A stretch of 34,297 bases of DNA from a bacterium (GTDB lineage Bacteria; SZUA-79; Acidulodesulfobacterales; Acidulodesulfobacteraceae): positions 1-34,297 of the forward strand of contig JAJYRF010000109.1 in assembly GCA_021794255.1 (NCBI GenBank), in the 5' to 3' direction. The notes below the pieces were generated by a model. It was given only the letters and a program-made list of their open reading frames with translations. It made no database searches and was not told where the DNA came from. Made by a program: the position numbers and the translations under genes. Numbering within the stretch: the first letter of the stretch is position 1; each line of letters begins with the position of its first letter. Positions 17,450 through 24,808 of this stretch are shown here, piece by piece.

Positions 17450-18250
17450 ATGCAAAATAATTTTTTAACGAAAAATTCTTTTACAAAAGAGCCTGATCTT
17501 ATAAGTCCTTGGATTGACGAACTTTTAGCCACAAACAATACAGACAATATTATTAAAGAAGATAATACCGTAAAATCCGCATCTAACGTCATATCATTAA
17601 ACAGCGCTAAATTAAATCAAGAAATATTTTCTGAAAATTCAGAAAATGACGAAGATTTAGATGAAGATGCAGAAGAAGGCGCCATAATTTACACATATCC
17701 CGTTAAAAAAATATTAACTCCTGATAATAATAATAATATAGATAATAAAATTTTAAACAGTCTTGTTTTTGAAAAAAATCTTGAAAAAGAAATTATATAT
17801 TTAAGTCTCAATATTGATAATTCTTATTTTTCTTTTCCGGTAGAAAATATAATTGAAATTATAAAATATACAAAACCTTTTAAACTATATACAAATAAAA
17901 TAGAGCTTTTAGGATTAATTAATCATAGAGGTCGTGCTATTCCGATATATGATTTTTTTGCCGTTAACTCTTATAACCCTTATACTTACTATTCTTATAA
18001 TAGACCTGCTTTATTGAATGAAAATAGATTTAAGTACATAGTAGTATGTTCTTTTAATAAAGAAAATTTCGGTTTATGTATTAACACTGCCGGTACAATA
18101 AAAAAAATAAAAAATAAAGAACTTATAATTCCCAATATTATTAAATATAAAAATTCAAAAAACCTGACTTACAAATTGTATGAAAATGAAGAAGGTAAAT
18201 TTTCTTCAATAATTGAAATGCAGAACCTTTATAATTATCTAAAATTATAA
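17450..18250 (+). CDS. CheW-domain protein with acidic N-terminal extension, ParP-like
   Basis: A 266-residue protein. Residues 1 to about 105 are acidic and low in complexity, without a fold I can name. Residues about 110-262 form a diverged CheW-like domain: YLSLNIDNSYFSFPVENIIE, then IELLGLINHRGRAIPIYDFF, the equivalent of the CheW EGVINLRG...PIVDIR block. It starts 1 base after the ParA-family stop, so the two are coupled. This arrangement matches ParP, whose N-terminal part binds ParC and whose C-terminal CheW-like domain binds CheA. The alternative is simply a second, extended CheW. Confidence 0.78.
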   Translation: MQNNFLTKNSFTKEPDLISPWIDELLATNNTDNIIKEDNTVKSASNVISLNSAKLNQEIFSENSENDEDLDEDAEEGAIIYTYPVKKILTPDNNNNIDNKILNSLVFEKNLEKEIIYLSLNIDNSYFSFPVENIIEIIKYTKPFKLYTNKIELLGLINHRGRAIPIYDFFAVNSYNPYTYYSYNRPALLNENRFKYIVVCSFNKENFGLCINTAGTIKKIKNKELIIPNIIKYKNSKNLTYKLYENEEGKFSSIIEMQNLYNYLKL

Positions 18251-18276
18251 ATCAATAAATTGATTTTCCATGTATT

Positions 18277-18585
18277 ATGGCAGGTATAATAGAAATTCAG
18301 CAAATTATAACCAATGCTTCTTTAGTAGAAAAGGTAGCTTCTACCCCCCAAACTTTTGCAATAAATTCCAACAGTATATCAAAAGAAAAAAACGTCAATA
18401 CAGGAATAAAAAAATCAGATACCGTAAACGAAACAAATGAAGTTTTAGAGCCTATTGACGAAAATTACGGCAATTCAGAAGAAAATAAACAAGAACAACA
18501 ACAAGAAGAAGAAGAAGAAGAAACTAAAACTGATGCAGGCAGTTCAGAAAATAATACTTTTCATCATATTAATATTACGGTATAA
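18277..18585 (+). CDS. Small acidic protein of unknown function in the flagellar cluster
   Basis: The 102-residue protein starts MAGIIEIQQIITNASLVEKV and ends in HHINITV. Between these is a disordered region rich in Glu, Gln and Asn, including an EEEEEE run (about 78-83). There is no signal peptide or membrane segment. The layout (short amphipathic N-terminus, disordered middle, conserved short tail) recalls small uncharacterised proteins in deltaproteobacterial flagellar clusters; that comparison is from memory. It lies 26 bases after the ParP-like gene. Confidence 0.65.
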   Translation: MAGIIEIQQIITNASLVEKVASTPQTFAINSNSISKEKNVNTGIKKSDTVNETNEVLEPIDENYGNSEENKQEQQQEEEEEETKTDAGSSENNTFHHINITV

Positions 18586-18607
18586 ATATAATAACTATGA
18601 AATACGC

Positions 18608-18739
18608 TTAATCCAACTTTATCGCTATTAACGGCAGTCCGTTGATATTACATACAATGTTTATGGGGGCTACAAAATAAAAAATAATAATATCAATAAG
18701 CTATAATTTTAAACAATATAATTGGTGAAGTTGGATTAA
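18608..18739. repeat. 132-bp segment bounded by 12-bp perfect inverted repeats
   Basis: TTAATCCAACTT (18608-18619) and its exact complement (18728-18739) bound a segment without coding capacity that contains the small hairpin aacgg/ccgtt (about 18630-18643). It fills the spacer before the fliK-like gene. It may be a small non-autonomous element or a long-range RNA stem; no clear target-site duplication is visible. Confidence 0.6.
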
Positions 18740-18751
18740 TTTATTTAAACT

Positions 18752-19609
18752 ATGAATTTACAGCAGGATAATCTTATTAATAAAGTAAACTTTGATACGA
18801 ACGTTAATGCATCAAAAATATTAATAAATAAAAGTTTAACTAATTTACTAGATTCAATAAAACCTAATGATGTTATTGACGTTCAATTAATTGACGCAGA
18901 AATATCAGACTCTTTATTTACAGGAATTTTATCTTTTAACGGAAAATTATTTAAAGCCGTAATACCTCAATCTATCTATGAGGAGTTCAAAATGTCCTCA
19001 GCTGCAAACTCTCAAGCCGCAGAAAATTTTACACTGCAATTAACTGCTGAATCTATAAACGGCAGTAATGTTATTTTTAAAATAATTAATGAATCATTAG
19101 ATGAAAATAGTTTAAAGCTTTTTAATGCAGTTATTAAAAATATATCTAATTTAATTAAAGAAAATTTTACAAGTTTTTTGGATAGTAATTTAAATTTAAA
19201 TATAGATATCAATAATTTAACAGCAGATATTAAAAATAATACATTAATTTTAAATTTCGGTTTAAATAACTTAAGCGGTTTTGCATCCGTATTTATAGTC
19301 TCTAGAAAAGAAGAAAATATTAGCAGGGATTCAAATAAGAAAAATAAATTAAATTCTTACGGTTATTTTTTTATGGTTGAAATTCAAATTAAGCCGCTCG
19401 GACTTTTAAAATTATCTTCTTATTATTTTAACGGCAATTTAGTTTTAAATTTTAAAACATATTCAAAAACTGCAGAAATATTAATAAAACAAAATATTCA
19501 TATATTAAAAGAAGAACTGCTCAAAGATAACATAACTTTAAAAGATATTGGATTTAATAAAAATATATCTAATGAAGAATTTGACGGTATAATAAATGAA
19601 CAGGCTTAA
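18752..19609 (+). CDS. fliK: FliK-like hook-length control protein
   Basis: A 285-residue protein. The C-terminal third has the FliK pattern: EIQIKPLGLLKLSSYYFNG, NLVLNFKTYSKTAEILI, then HILKEELLKDNITLKDIGF, i.e. the PLGL...V/L.F......L......L...G core. The rest is low-complexity and variable, as FliK N-terminal parts are. FliK is exported, measures hook length and triggers the FlhB switch. It overlaps the FlhB-C-domain gene by 14 bases, a pairing also seen in other bacteria (for example ylqG-ylqH type pairs). It is shorter than many FliKs and not next to flgD/flgE, so the assignment rests on the C-terminus and the partner gene. Confidence 0.72.
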   Translation: MNLQQDNLINKVNFDTNVNASKILINKSLTNLLDSIKPNDVIDVQLIDAEISDSLFTGILSFNGKLFKAVIPQSIYEEFKMSSAANSQAAENFTLQLTAESINGSNVIFKIINESLDENSLKLFNAVIKNISNLIKENFTSFLDSNLNLNIDINNLTADIKNNTLILNFGLNNLSGFASVFIVSRKEENISRDSNKKNKLNSYGYFFMVEIQIKPLGLLKLSSYYFNGNLVLNFKTYSKTAEILIKQNIHILKEELLKDNITLKDIGFNKNISNEEFDGIINEQA

Positions 19610-19880
19610 TGAAGAATTAACGGCTGTTGCGTTAAAATACGATAAAGATAAAAACAAAGCTCCCGTTTTAATAGCAAAAGGAAAAGGGCAATTAGCGGAA
19701 AAAATTAAAGCTATAGCAAAAGAAAATAACATTCCCATAATAGAAAACAAAGGTCTTGCAGAAATTATAGACAAACTTGCAATTTACGAAGAAATTCCTC
19801 CTGAACTTTATAAGGTGATAGCTCATATTTTTGCGTTTATATATAAATTAAATAATAAAATAGATACCCTTCCTTTTTGA
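19596..19880 (+). CDS. Stand-alone FlhB C-terminal domain protein (FlhX/YlqH-like)
   Basis: The 94 residues match the cytoplasmic part of FlhB after the cleavage site: AVALKYDKDKNKAPVLIAKG, IKAIAKENNIPIIENKGLAE, then IPPELYKVIAHIFAFIY. The NPTH motif and the membrane part are missing, so it corresponds to the cleaved C-terminal half of FlhB. Such FlhX proteins can replace or assist the FlhB C-terminal half in export. It overlaps the FliK-like gene by 14 bases, which couples a ruler-type protein to an export-switch fragment. The full FlhB is at 2230-3318. Confidence 0.9.
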   Translation: MNRLNEELTAVALKYDKDKNKAPVLIAKGKGQLAEKIKAIAKENNIPIIENKGLAEIIDKLAIYEEIPPELYKVIAHIFAFIYKLNNKIDTLPF

Positions 19881-20020
19881 AAATTGGCGGCAGCTTGAGG
19901 CTGACAAGGCGATGGTTTACAGGAAGAAGTGAAGCGCCCACTTCCTTTCGGACGGGGACTTTTCGGCATATTAGTTAAACTAAAAAAATGGAGAGAAGGC
20001 GCGGCAGCCTTTTAATTATA
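19881..20020. other. GC-rich structured non-coding island after the FlhB-C gene
   Basis: No gene is seen here, but base composition is far richer in G and C than the flanks. Small hairpins include cagc/gctg (near 19895-19905), gaagtg/cacttc (19926-19931 with 19939-19944) and aaggc/gcctt (19996-20000 with 20007-20011). The string cggacgggg at 19949-19957 also occurs at 118-126 in the other GC-rich island before fliP. It could be a decayed mobile-element end or an RNA gene. Confidence 0.45.
19994..20020 (+). terminator. Possible intrinsic terminator
   Basis: Stem gaaggc/gccttt with a 6-base loop, followed by a short T/A-rich tract. It lies between the end of the plus-strand run and the convergent PilZ gene. 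The T tract is weak. Confidence 0.35.
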
Positions 20021-20104
20021 ATATTTGTCATTCATTGATGTATTATAACCTTCCGTTTAATGGAAATGAAGATGCCAATAATTTGTATTGCAGCATTAAA
20101 ATTA

Positions 20105-20860
20105 TTATATATTTTTGTCTTTAGCAACTATTTCTCTTTGCCTTTTAAATATATACTTAAATATTATATCCTGTTCGTTTGGTTTTAAATTAATTATTTG
20201 CACGCCTATTTTGTATTTCATATCTTTTTTTATAGATGCTTTGATTTCAGCCCTTACTATAATTGAAGGAAGGTCAGGAAATTCTAATTTCATATTTTCT
20301 ATTACCGTATATTTTGCAAAATAAAAATTGGATAAAAAAGAAAACCCTTCACCGGAAATATCATAAATTGTAAAATTAAGGCATCTATTTATCCAAAAAA
20401 ATGATATTTTTACAGGTTCTGACATAGAAGGTTCTATTCTGAAAAATTTTCTTTTTTCAATTGAATAAATTTCTAACGGCGTATAAATGTTAAAATTAAA
20501 ATAATTATTATCTTCCGCAAAATTATAAAGTTTAGATAAAAAATAATGATCATTATTATTAAAGTTAAAATTAGCTTTAAGATAAGTTGAAGACAGCATT
20601 TTCAAATTGCCGTCTTTAGGCATTAAAGAATCAATCATAATAATATCGTTGTAAACTTTAATAATATTTGTAGAATAATCGCTATTATCTATTAAAGGGG
20701 ACAGATTTAAATTTGTCCCCTTTAAAGAATCAGGAACAAAAGGGTAAACTATTAAATTTTTTTTTGTTTGGGTAAAATTTTTTAAAATATTTACTATTTC
20801 TTTACTGCGGGAAATAATATTGACATTAGGATTTTCTTTAATTTTTTTTAGATCAAACAT
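20105..20860 (-). CDS. PilZ-domain c-di-GMP-binding protein, YcgR-like
   Basis: A 251-residue protein. The C-terminal PilZ domain has both c-di-GMP motifs: RKFFR (RxxxR, 137-141) and DISGEG (DxSxxG, 167-172). The N-terminal part (about 15-130) looks like the beta-rich YcgR N-domain. YcgR-type proteins slow the flagellar motor when c-di-GMP is high, which fits the location. Oddly, residues about 45-57 (SLKGTNLNLSPLI) are encoded by a REP-like palindrome, apparently an in-frame insertion in a loop. It is transcribed towards the flagellar run, opposite to its neighbours. Confidence 0.88.
   Translation of the reverse strand: MFDLKKIKENPNVNIISRSKEIVNILKNFTQTKKNLIVYPFVPDSLKGTNLNLSPLIDNSDYSTNIIKVYNDIIMIDSLMPKDGNLKMLSSTYLKANFNFNNNDHYFLSKLYNFAEDNNYFNFNIYTPLEIYSIEKRKFFRIEPSMSEPVKISFFWINRCLNFTIYDISGEGFSFLSNFYFAKYTVIENMKLEFPDLPSIIVRAEIKASIKKDMKYKIGVQIINLKPNEQDIIFKYIFKRQREIVAKDKNI
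20692..20725. repeat. REP-like palindrome inside the PilZ coding sequence
   Basis: A 34-base palindrome with one mismatched pair (G20704/T20713), carrying the same AAAGGGGACAGATTT/AAATCTGTCCCCTTT core as the copies at 2094 and 24752. It lies wholly within the minus-strand PilZ gene and is read through in frame. Confidence 0.9.
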
Positions 20861-20920
20861 AGTTATTCAAAATATTTATATTTATTTAATAGTTATTCAA
20901 AATATTTATATTTATTTAAT
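20861..20920. repeat. Two tandem 30-bp AT repeats
   Basis: The 30-base unit starting agttattcaaaatatttata occurs at 20861-20890 and 20891-20920, with a partial third start at 20921. It lies directly upstream of the PilZ start and within the 326-base gap before flgF. The rest of this gap is AT-rich without a gene, apart from the sigma-54 promoter near 21100. Confidence 0.9.
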
Positions 20921-21097
20921 AGTTATTTATAGATATTTAAAAAATATGAAATTATAAAATAAATTAAGATTTATATTATGGTTTTTAAATATTATAAATT
21001 ATATCTATACATAATATCAATTTAAAAATAAAGTTACAGCAACGGTAATTTTTTCCATTTTTATTTTAAAATATGAGAAATTTTTTCCTGAATTAAA

Positions 21098-21112
21098 TGG
21101 CATACTTATTGC
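21098..21112 (+). promoter_or_regulatory. Sigma-54 promoter for the flgF operon
   Basis: TGGCATACTTATTGC matches the -24/-12 consensus TGGCAYRNNNNTTGC, with the exact spacing of six bases between TGGCA and TTGC. It lies 74 bases before the flgF start. It implies RpoN and an enhancer-binding activator control the rod/ring genes, as in other polar-flagellate bacteria. It was the only full match found in the intergenic regions by eye. Confidence 0.85.
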
Positions 21113-21186
21113 GTATAAATATAATAATTAAATACTAAATAAAATACTAATAAAAAACAATAAATTTTTTTTAAGGAGATTTAAAA

Positions 21187-21963
21187 TTGAACGGCGGATT
21201 ATACATTAATTTAAGCGGAATTATATCTGAAGGCAATAAAATGAATATTATTACTAATAATCTTGCTAATATAAATACTGTCGGATATAAAAGTGAAGGT
21301 TCGGTGTTTGGCGATTTTTTATCTCAAAAAGCTATTAGCACCGTAAATGCAGGCGATAAAAAACCTCTTGCAGACAATCAATATCCTATTATGCTTTACA
21401 GTTATAATAATTTTTCTCAAGGCGCGTTAAAACATACAGGAAATAGATTAGACCTGGCTATTTCAGGCAAAGGTTTTTTTGTAATTAAAACGCCGGAAGG
21501 AATTAAATACACAAGAAACGGTTCTTTTTCAATAAACAGCAATTATCAGCTTGTAACTCAAAAAGGATATCTTGTTTTAGGCACAAACGACAAGCCTATT
21601 AATCTCATTAAAAGAGGTTCTAATGTTACTATTTCTAATAATGGAATTATAAATGTTTTAGACCCTCAAACTAATGTTGAGCAATATGCAGGTAAAATAA
21701 TGACGGTAGATTTTAAAAATCCTGAATTATTATCTAGAAATGGCAATACATTATTTTCAAGGACTAAAAAATCCGGCAGACCTGCGCTGCTTAAAAATCC
21801 AAAAATTGAACAGGGTTATTTAGAAGAATCTAACGTTAATGAAATTCAAAGTATGGTTGAACTTATAGATATAAGTCAGGTTAAATCTACAATGAATAAT
21901 GTTTTAAAATCATATTCCCAAATTGACAATGTTGCAATAAATACTGTAGGAGCCGCAGTTTGA
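21187..21963 (+). CDS. flgF: Proximal rod protein FlgF
   Basis: FlgF is a rod subunit between the MS ring and distal rod, exported by the type III gate. The 258-residue protein has the N-terminal rod/hook block (MNIITNNLANINTVGYKSEG), the central AISGKGFFVIKTPEGIKYTRNGSF region and the C-terminal LEESNVNEIQSMVELIDISQ. It starts with TTG at 21187, supported by AAGGAG 9 bases upstream. It is distinguished from FlgG by its neighbour, which fits FlgG better, and by the usual flgF-flgG order. It lies behind the sigma-54 promoter. Confidence 0.93.
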   Translation: MNGGLYINLSGIISEGNKMNIITNNLANINTVGYKSEGSVFGDFLSQKAISTVNAGDKKPLADNQYPIMLYSYNNFSQGALKHTGNRLDLAISGKGFFVIKTPEGIKYTRNGSFSINSNYQLVTQKGYLVLGTNDKPINLIKRGSNVTISNNGIINVLDPQTNVEQYAGKIMTVDFKNPELLSRNGNTLFSRTKKSGRPALLKNPKIEQGYLEESNVNEIQSMVELIDISQVKSTMNNVLKSYSQIDNVAINTVGAAV

Positions 21964-22095
21964 ATATATAGTTTACTATAATATAATTTGTCATTAAATT
22001 TAAAAGGAATTGACAGAAAGTTTATTTAGTTTCTAATGCATATTTAGGGTTGTATGATTTATATTTATATATTTTATATATAAGGAGAGAACAAA

Positions 22096-22881
22096 TTGAG
22101 AGCATTATGGACTGCTTCAACAGGTATGGAAGGACAGCAGATTGAAATAGACAATATAGCTAATAATCTTGCAAATACCAATACTACGGGATATAAAGAA
22201 TCAAGAGTTAATTTTGAAGACCTTTTTTATCAGACGATCAAATCTCCCGGATCATATTCATCCGAATATACTCAGGTTCCTACAGGAATTCAGTTAGGGC
22301 TGGGTTCTAAAGTCTCGTCTATTGAAAAAGAATTTACACAGGGAGATTTACAACAAACTTCAAATCCGCTTGATTTAGCAATTGAAGGGCAGGGTTTTTT
22401 TCAGATACAGATGACAAATGGTCAAACAGCATACACAAGAGATGGAACTTTACAAACTAATTCGCAGGGACAATTAGTAGACGCAAACGGTTATACATTG
22501 GTGCCGCCTATTACTATTCCTCCGAATGCCACTTCTATAAGTATAGCTCAAGACGGCACGGTATCGGCGGCTGTATCGGGTCAAACTAATCCTGTTCAGG
22601 TTGGAACGATTACGCTGACCAATTTTATAAATCCTGCAGGGTTAAACAGTATAGGGCACAATTTATATCTTCAAACATCCGCTTCAGGCGTGCCTCAAGT
22701 CGGAACTCCGGGTCAAAACGGCTTAGGAACTATACAACAGGGATTTTTAGAGATGTCCAACGTTAATTTAGTAGGACAGATGGTATCTATGATTACGGCG
22801 CAAAATGCTTATACGATAGATTCAAAAGCCATAACTATTGCAAATCAGATGCTTCAAACCGCTGCATCTTTGATACCGTAA
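22096..22881 (+). CDS. flgG: Distal rod protein FlgG
   Basis: FlgG forms the distal rod that passes through the P and L rings. The 261 residues open with MRALWTASTGMEGQQIEIDN, continue with IANNLANTNTTGYKESR, and end with LEMSNVNLVGQMVSMITAQN and ALTIANQ-like sequence, all typical of FlgG, as is the length. The start is TTG at 22096, with AAGGAGAG about 8 bases upstream. A second TTG start in adjacent rod genes suggests deliberately moderate initiation. flgA follows 32 bases downstream. Confidence 0.96.
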   Translation: MRALWTASTGMEGQQIEIDNIANNLANTNTTGYKESRVNFEDLFYQTIKSPGSYSSEYTQVPTGIQLGLGSKVSSIEKEFTQGDLQQTSNPLDLAIEGQGFFQIQMTNGQTAYTRDGTLQTNSQGQLVDANGYTLVPPITIPPNATSISIAQDGTVSAAVSGQTNPVQVGTITLTNFINPAGLNSIGHNLYLQTSASGVPQVGTPGQNGLGTIQQGFLEMSNVNLVGQMVSMITAQNAYTIDSKAITIANQMLQTAASLIP

Positions 22882-22913
22882 TTATATTTTTTACAGGATA
22901 AAAGGGAATAATC

Positions 22914-23714
22914 ATGATTTTAAATTTCTATAAAAGCGATAAATTATTTAAATTTAAATTCAATTTTAATTTAGCTATGTTATTATTTTTATTAATTTTT
23001 CTTTATTCTAACTATGTTTACGCATCAGGGAATGCGGCAGGCAAAATTAAAGGTAAAAATTTTCTTTCATTAAAGAGTTTAAAAAATAATATAGTGAAAT
23101 CTTTTTTAAACAGTATTCCTTCAGGTTATAAAAATTATGTTAAATATATGCATATTTCAAATTTTAAATTATCTATAAATAATTTTAATAAAATCAATAT
23201 GCAGAATTATTTTATAAAATACGATTTTTATAATCAAGGTTTTGCGGGAATGCATACGGCAATTATTAAAATAATAAACAAAAGAAACGACAAACTCATT
23301 AAATTATTTTATGCCGACTTTAATAATACGATAATCGCGCCTGTTGTTATTTCTTCATGCCCTATAGGAAAATTTCAGATTCTGAATAAAAAAGAGTTGA
23401 AAATTAAAAATATTAATATTCCAAATATTTTTGAGGGATATAATTTTTATTTAAATAAAACTGCAGGAAAAGAAGCAGTGATTTTTATACCTCAAAATAC
23501 TCCCATTATTAAAATAAACTCGGAAAGAAAAAGGATTATTAATTTTGGAGATATTATATCAATAGTTTATAAAAAATACGGAATAAATATAAAAATGAGA
23601 GGAATGGCTCTGCAAGCCGGCGCTTACGGTCAGCCTATAAGAGTAAAAAATATTGAATCAGGCAAAATTATTTCAGGAATAGTAAAAACAAATAAATTGG
23701 TTACGGTGAATTAA
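22914..23714 (+). CDS. flgA: P-ring assembly chaperone FlgA
   Basis: FlgA is a periplasmic chaperone that helps FlgI form the P ring. The 266 residues begin with a long lysine-rich segment and a hydrophobic signal peptide (about 20-38, likely cleavage after VYA). The C-terminal SAF-type domain shows NFGDIISIVYKKYGINIKMR, GMALQAGAYGQPIRVKN and SGKIISGIV, typical of FlgA. The middle is diverged and AT-driven. It lies between flgG and flgH, as in many proteobacteria. Confidence 0.9.
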   Translation: MILNFYKSDKLFKFKFNFNLAMLLFLLIFLYSNYVYASGNAAGKIKGKNFLSLKSLKNNIVKSFLNSIPSGYKNYVKYMHISNFKLSINNFNKINMQNYFIKYDFYNQGFAGMHTAIIKIINKRNDKLIKLFYADFNNTIIAPVVISSCPIGKFQILNKKELKIKNINIPNIFEGYNFYLNKTAGKEAVIFIPQNTPIIKINSERKRIINFGDIISIVYKKYGINIKMRGMALQAGAYGQPIRVKNIESGKIISGIVKTNKLVTVN

Positions 23715-23923
23715 ATTTAATATTCGCTGATTATTTTAGTACGATGAAGGCTGATTATCTCTTTGTGTAAATTTTTTTCGATATGATTATTGCTACGTTA
23801 AGGCTTAATTTTAATTTTAATATAATAATGTTAGCATATTGGTTATGATATTTATTTTATAAACATAATATAATTAAACGAATTAAATTTAAAATTATAA
23901 AAATAAAAAAAATATACCTGCGA

Positions 23924-24649
23924 GTGAATATGAAAAATATAATGATTTCAAAAATTAAAAATAATAAATATAAAAATAAAATTATATTTACAGCAATCAT
24001 GCTCGTCAGTTTATCTTTTGCTTTGAGCGGATGCGCAGGAAATATAACTCCTCCCAAATCTATGATTCCTCCGACATATGTAAAGCCTACGGCAAAGAAC
24101 TCAATAATACATAAAAACATAGCAGGTTCTTTATGGACTGGAACATCTTCAGGGGCAAATTTATTTACCGATAACACTGCCTTTACTTTAAACGATATAG
24201 TAACTATAATAGTTAATGACCAGACTTCAGCCCAGGATTCGTCTGGAACTACGCTGTCAAAAAATTCATCGGGACAGGGCAGTTTTTCATTCGGCAGTTC
24301 AACGTCAAAACCAACGGGATATTCAGGTTCCAATGTTGAAAGTTTTAACGGCGGCGGCGGGGTTTCCGATTCCGGTCAGATATCTACCACTATAGAAGCA
24401 CAGGTCGTAAAGGTTTATCCTAATGGAAATTTGGAATTAAAAGGCGAAAGAGAAGTTTCTTTGAACAGGGAAAAAAGATATATTTTAGTTAAGGGAATAG
24501 CAAGACCTGTTGATATAACTCCTGCAAATACGATTATTTCAAGCCAACTCGCGGATGAAAGGATATGGATTAACGGACAAGGTCCGGTAAATTGGCAGCA
24601 AGGAACAGGCTGGCTGTATCGTCTTATGAATTTCTTATGGCCATTTTAA
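23924..24649 (+). CDS. flgH: L-ring lipoprotein FlgH
   Basis: FlgH forms the outer-membrane L ring and is a lipoprotein. A basic N-terminus and hydrophobic stretch end in the lipobox LSGC (Cys37 from GTG 23924, Cys35 from ATG 23930). Later blocks are SLWTGTSSGANLFTD, DIVTIIVNDQTSAQ, GNLELKGEREVSLN and the C-terminal GPVNWQQGTGWLYRLMNFLWPF-like end. At 241 residues it has the usual length. Its presence shows the cell has an outer membrane. The GTG or the ATG two codons later may be the start. Confidence 0.95.
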   Translation: MNMKNIMISKIKNNKYKNKIIFTAIMLVSLSFALSGCAGNITPPKSMIPPTYVKPTAKNSIIHKNIAGSLWTGTSSGANLFTDNTAFTLNDIVTIIVNDQTSAQDSSGTTLSKNSSGQGSFSFGSSTSKPTGYSGSNVESFNGGGGVSDSGQISTTIEAQVVKVYPNGNLELKGEREVSLNREKRYILVKGIARPVDITPANTIISSQLADERIWINGQGPVNWQQGTGWLYRLMNFLWPF

Positions 24650-24727
24650 TATAAAATTTTATATCTGCCTATCATAAGTTTAATAAGATAAGTTTATAAG
24701 TTTAATAGATAAGATAATTTGGTATAT

Positions 24728-24785
24728 AAAAGGGGACATATCCAAATCAGATAAAAGGGGACAGATTTAAATCTGTCCCCTTTTA
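24728..24785. repeat. REP-like palindrome with an adjacent half copy, before flgI
   Basis: A perfect 34-bp palindrome at 24752-24785 (TAAAAGGGGACAGATTT and its complement) is preceded at 24728-24747 by a related half unit, aaaaggggacatatccaaat. The two start alike (AAAAGGGGACA) and are 24 bases apart. The palindrome ends 23 bases before the flgI start and leaves the TAGGAG ribosome site free. Confidence 0.9.
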
Positions 24786-24808
24786 GAATAGTAATAGGAG
24801 AAAAATAA

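Noticed and set aside
19881..20020. tRNA or known riboswitch in the GC-rich island
   Set aside because: No cloverleaf, CCA end or recognised riboswitch core could be found by eye.
22010..22038. Sigma-70 promoter before flgG
   Set aside because: TTGACA is perfect, but 17 bases later there is only CTAATG, a poor -10 box.
23857..24333. A 158-codon open frame on the minus strand over the flgH start
   Set aside because: Antisense to FlgH with its lipobox and conserved blocks; the antisense product has no recognisable pattern.
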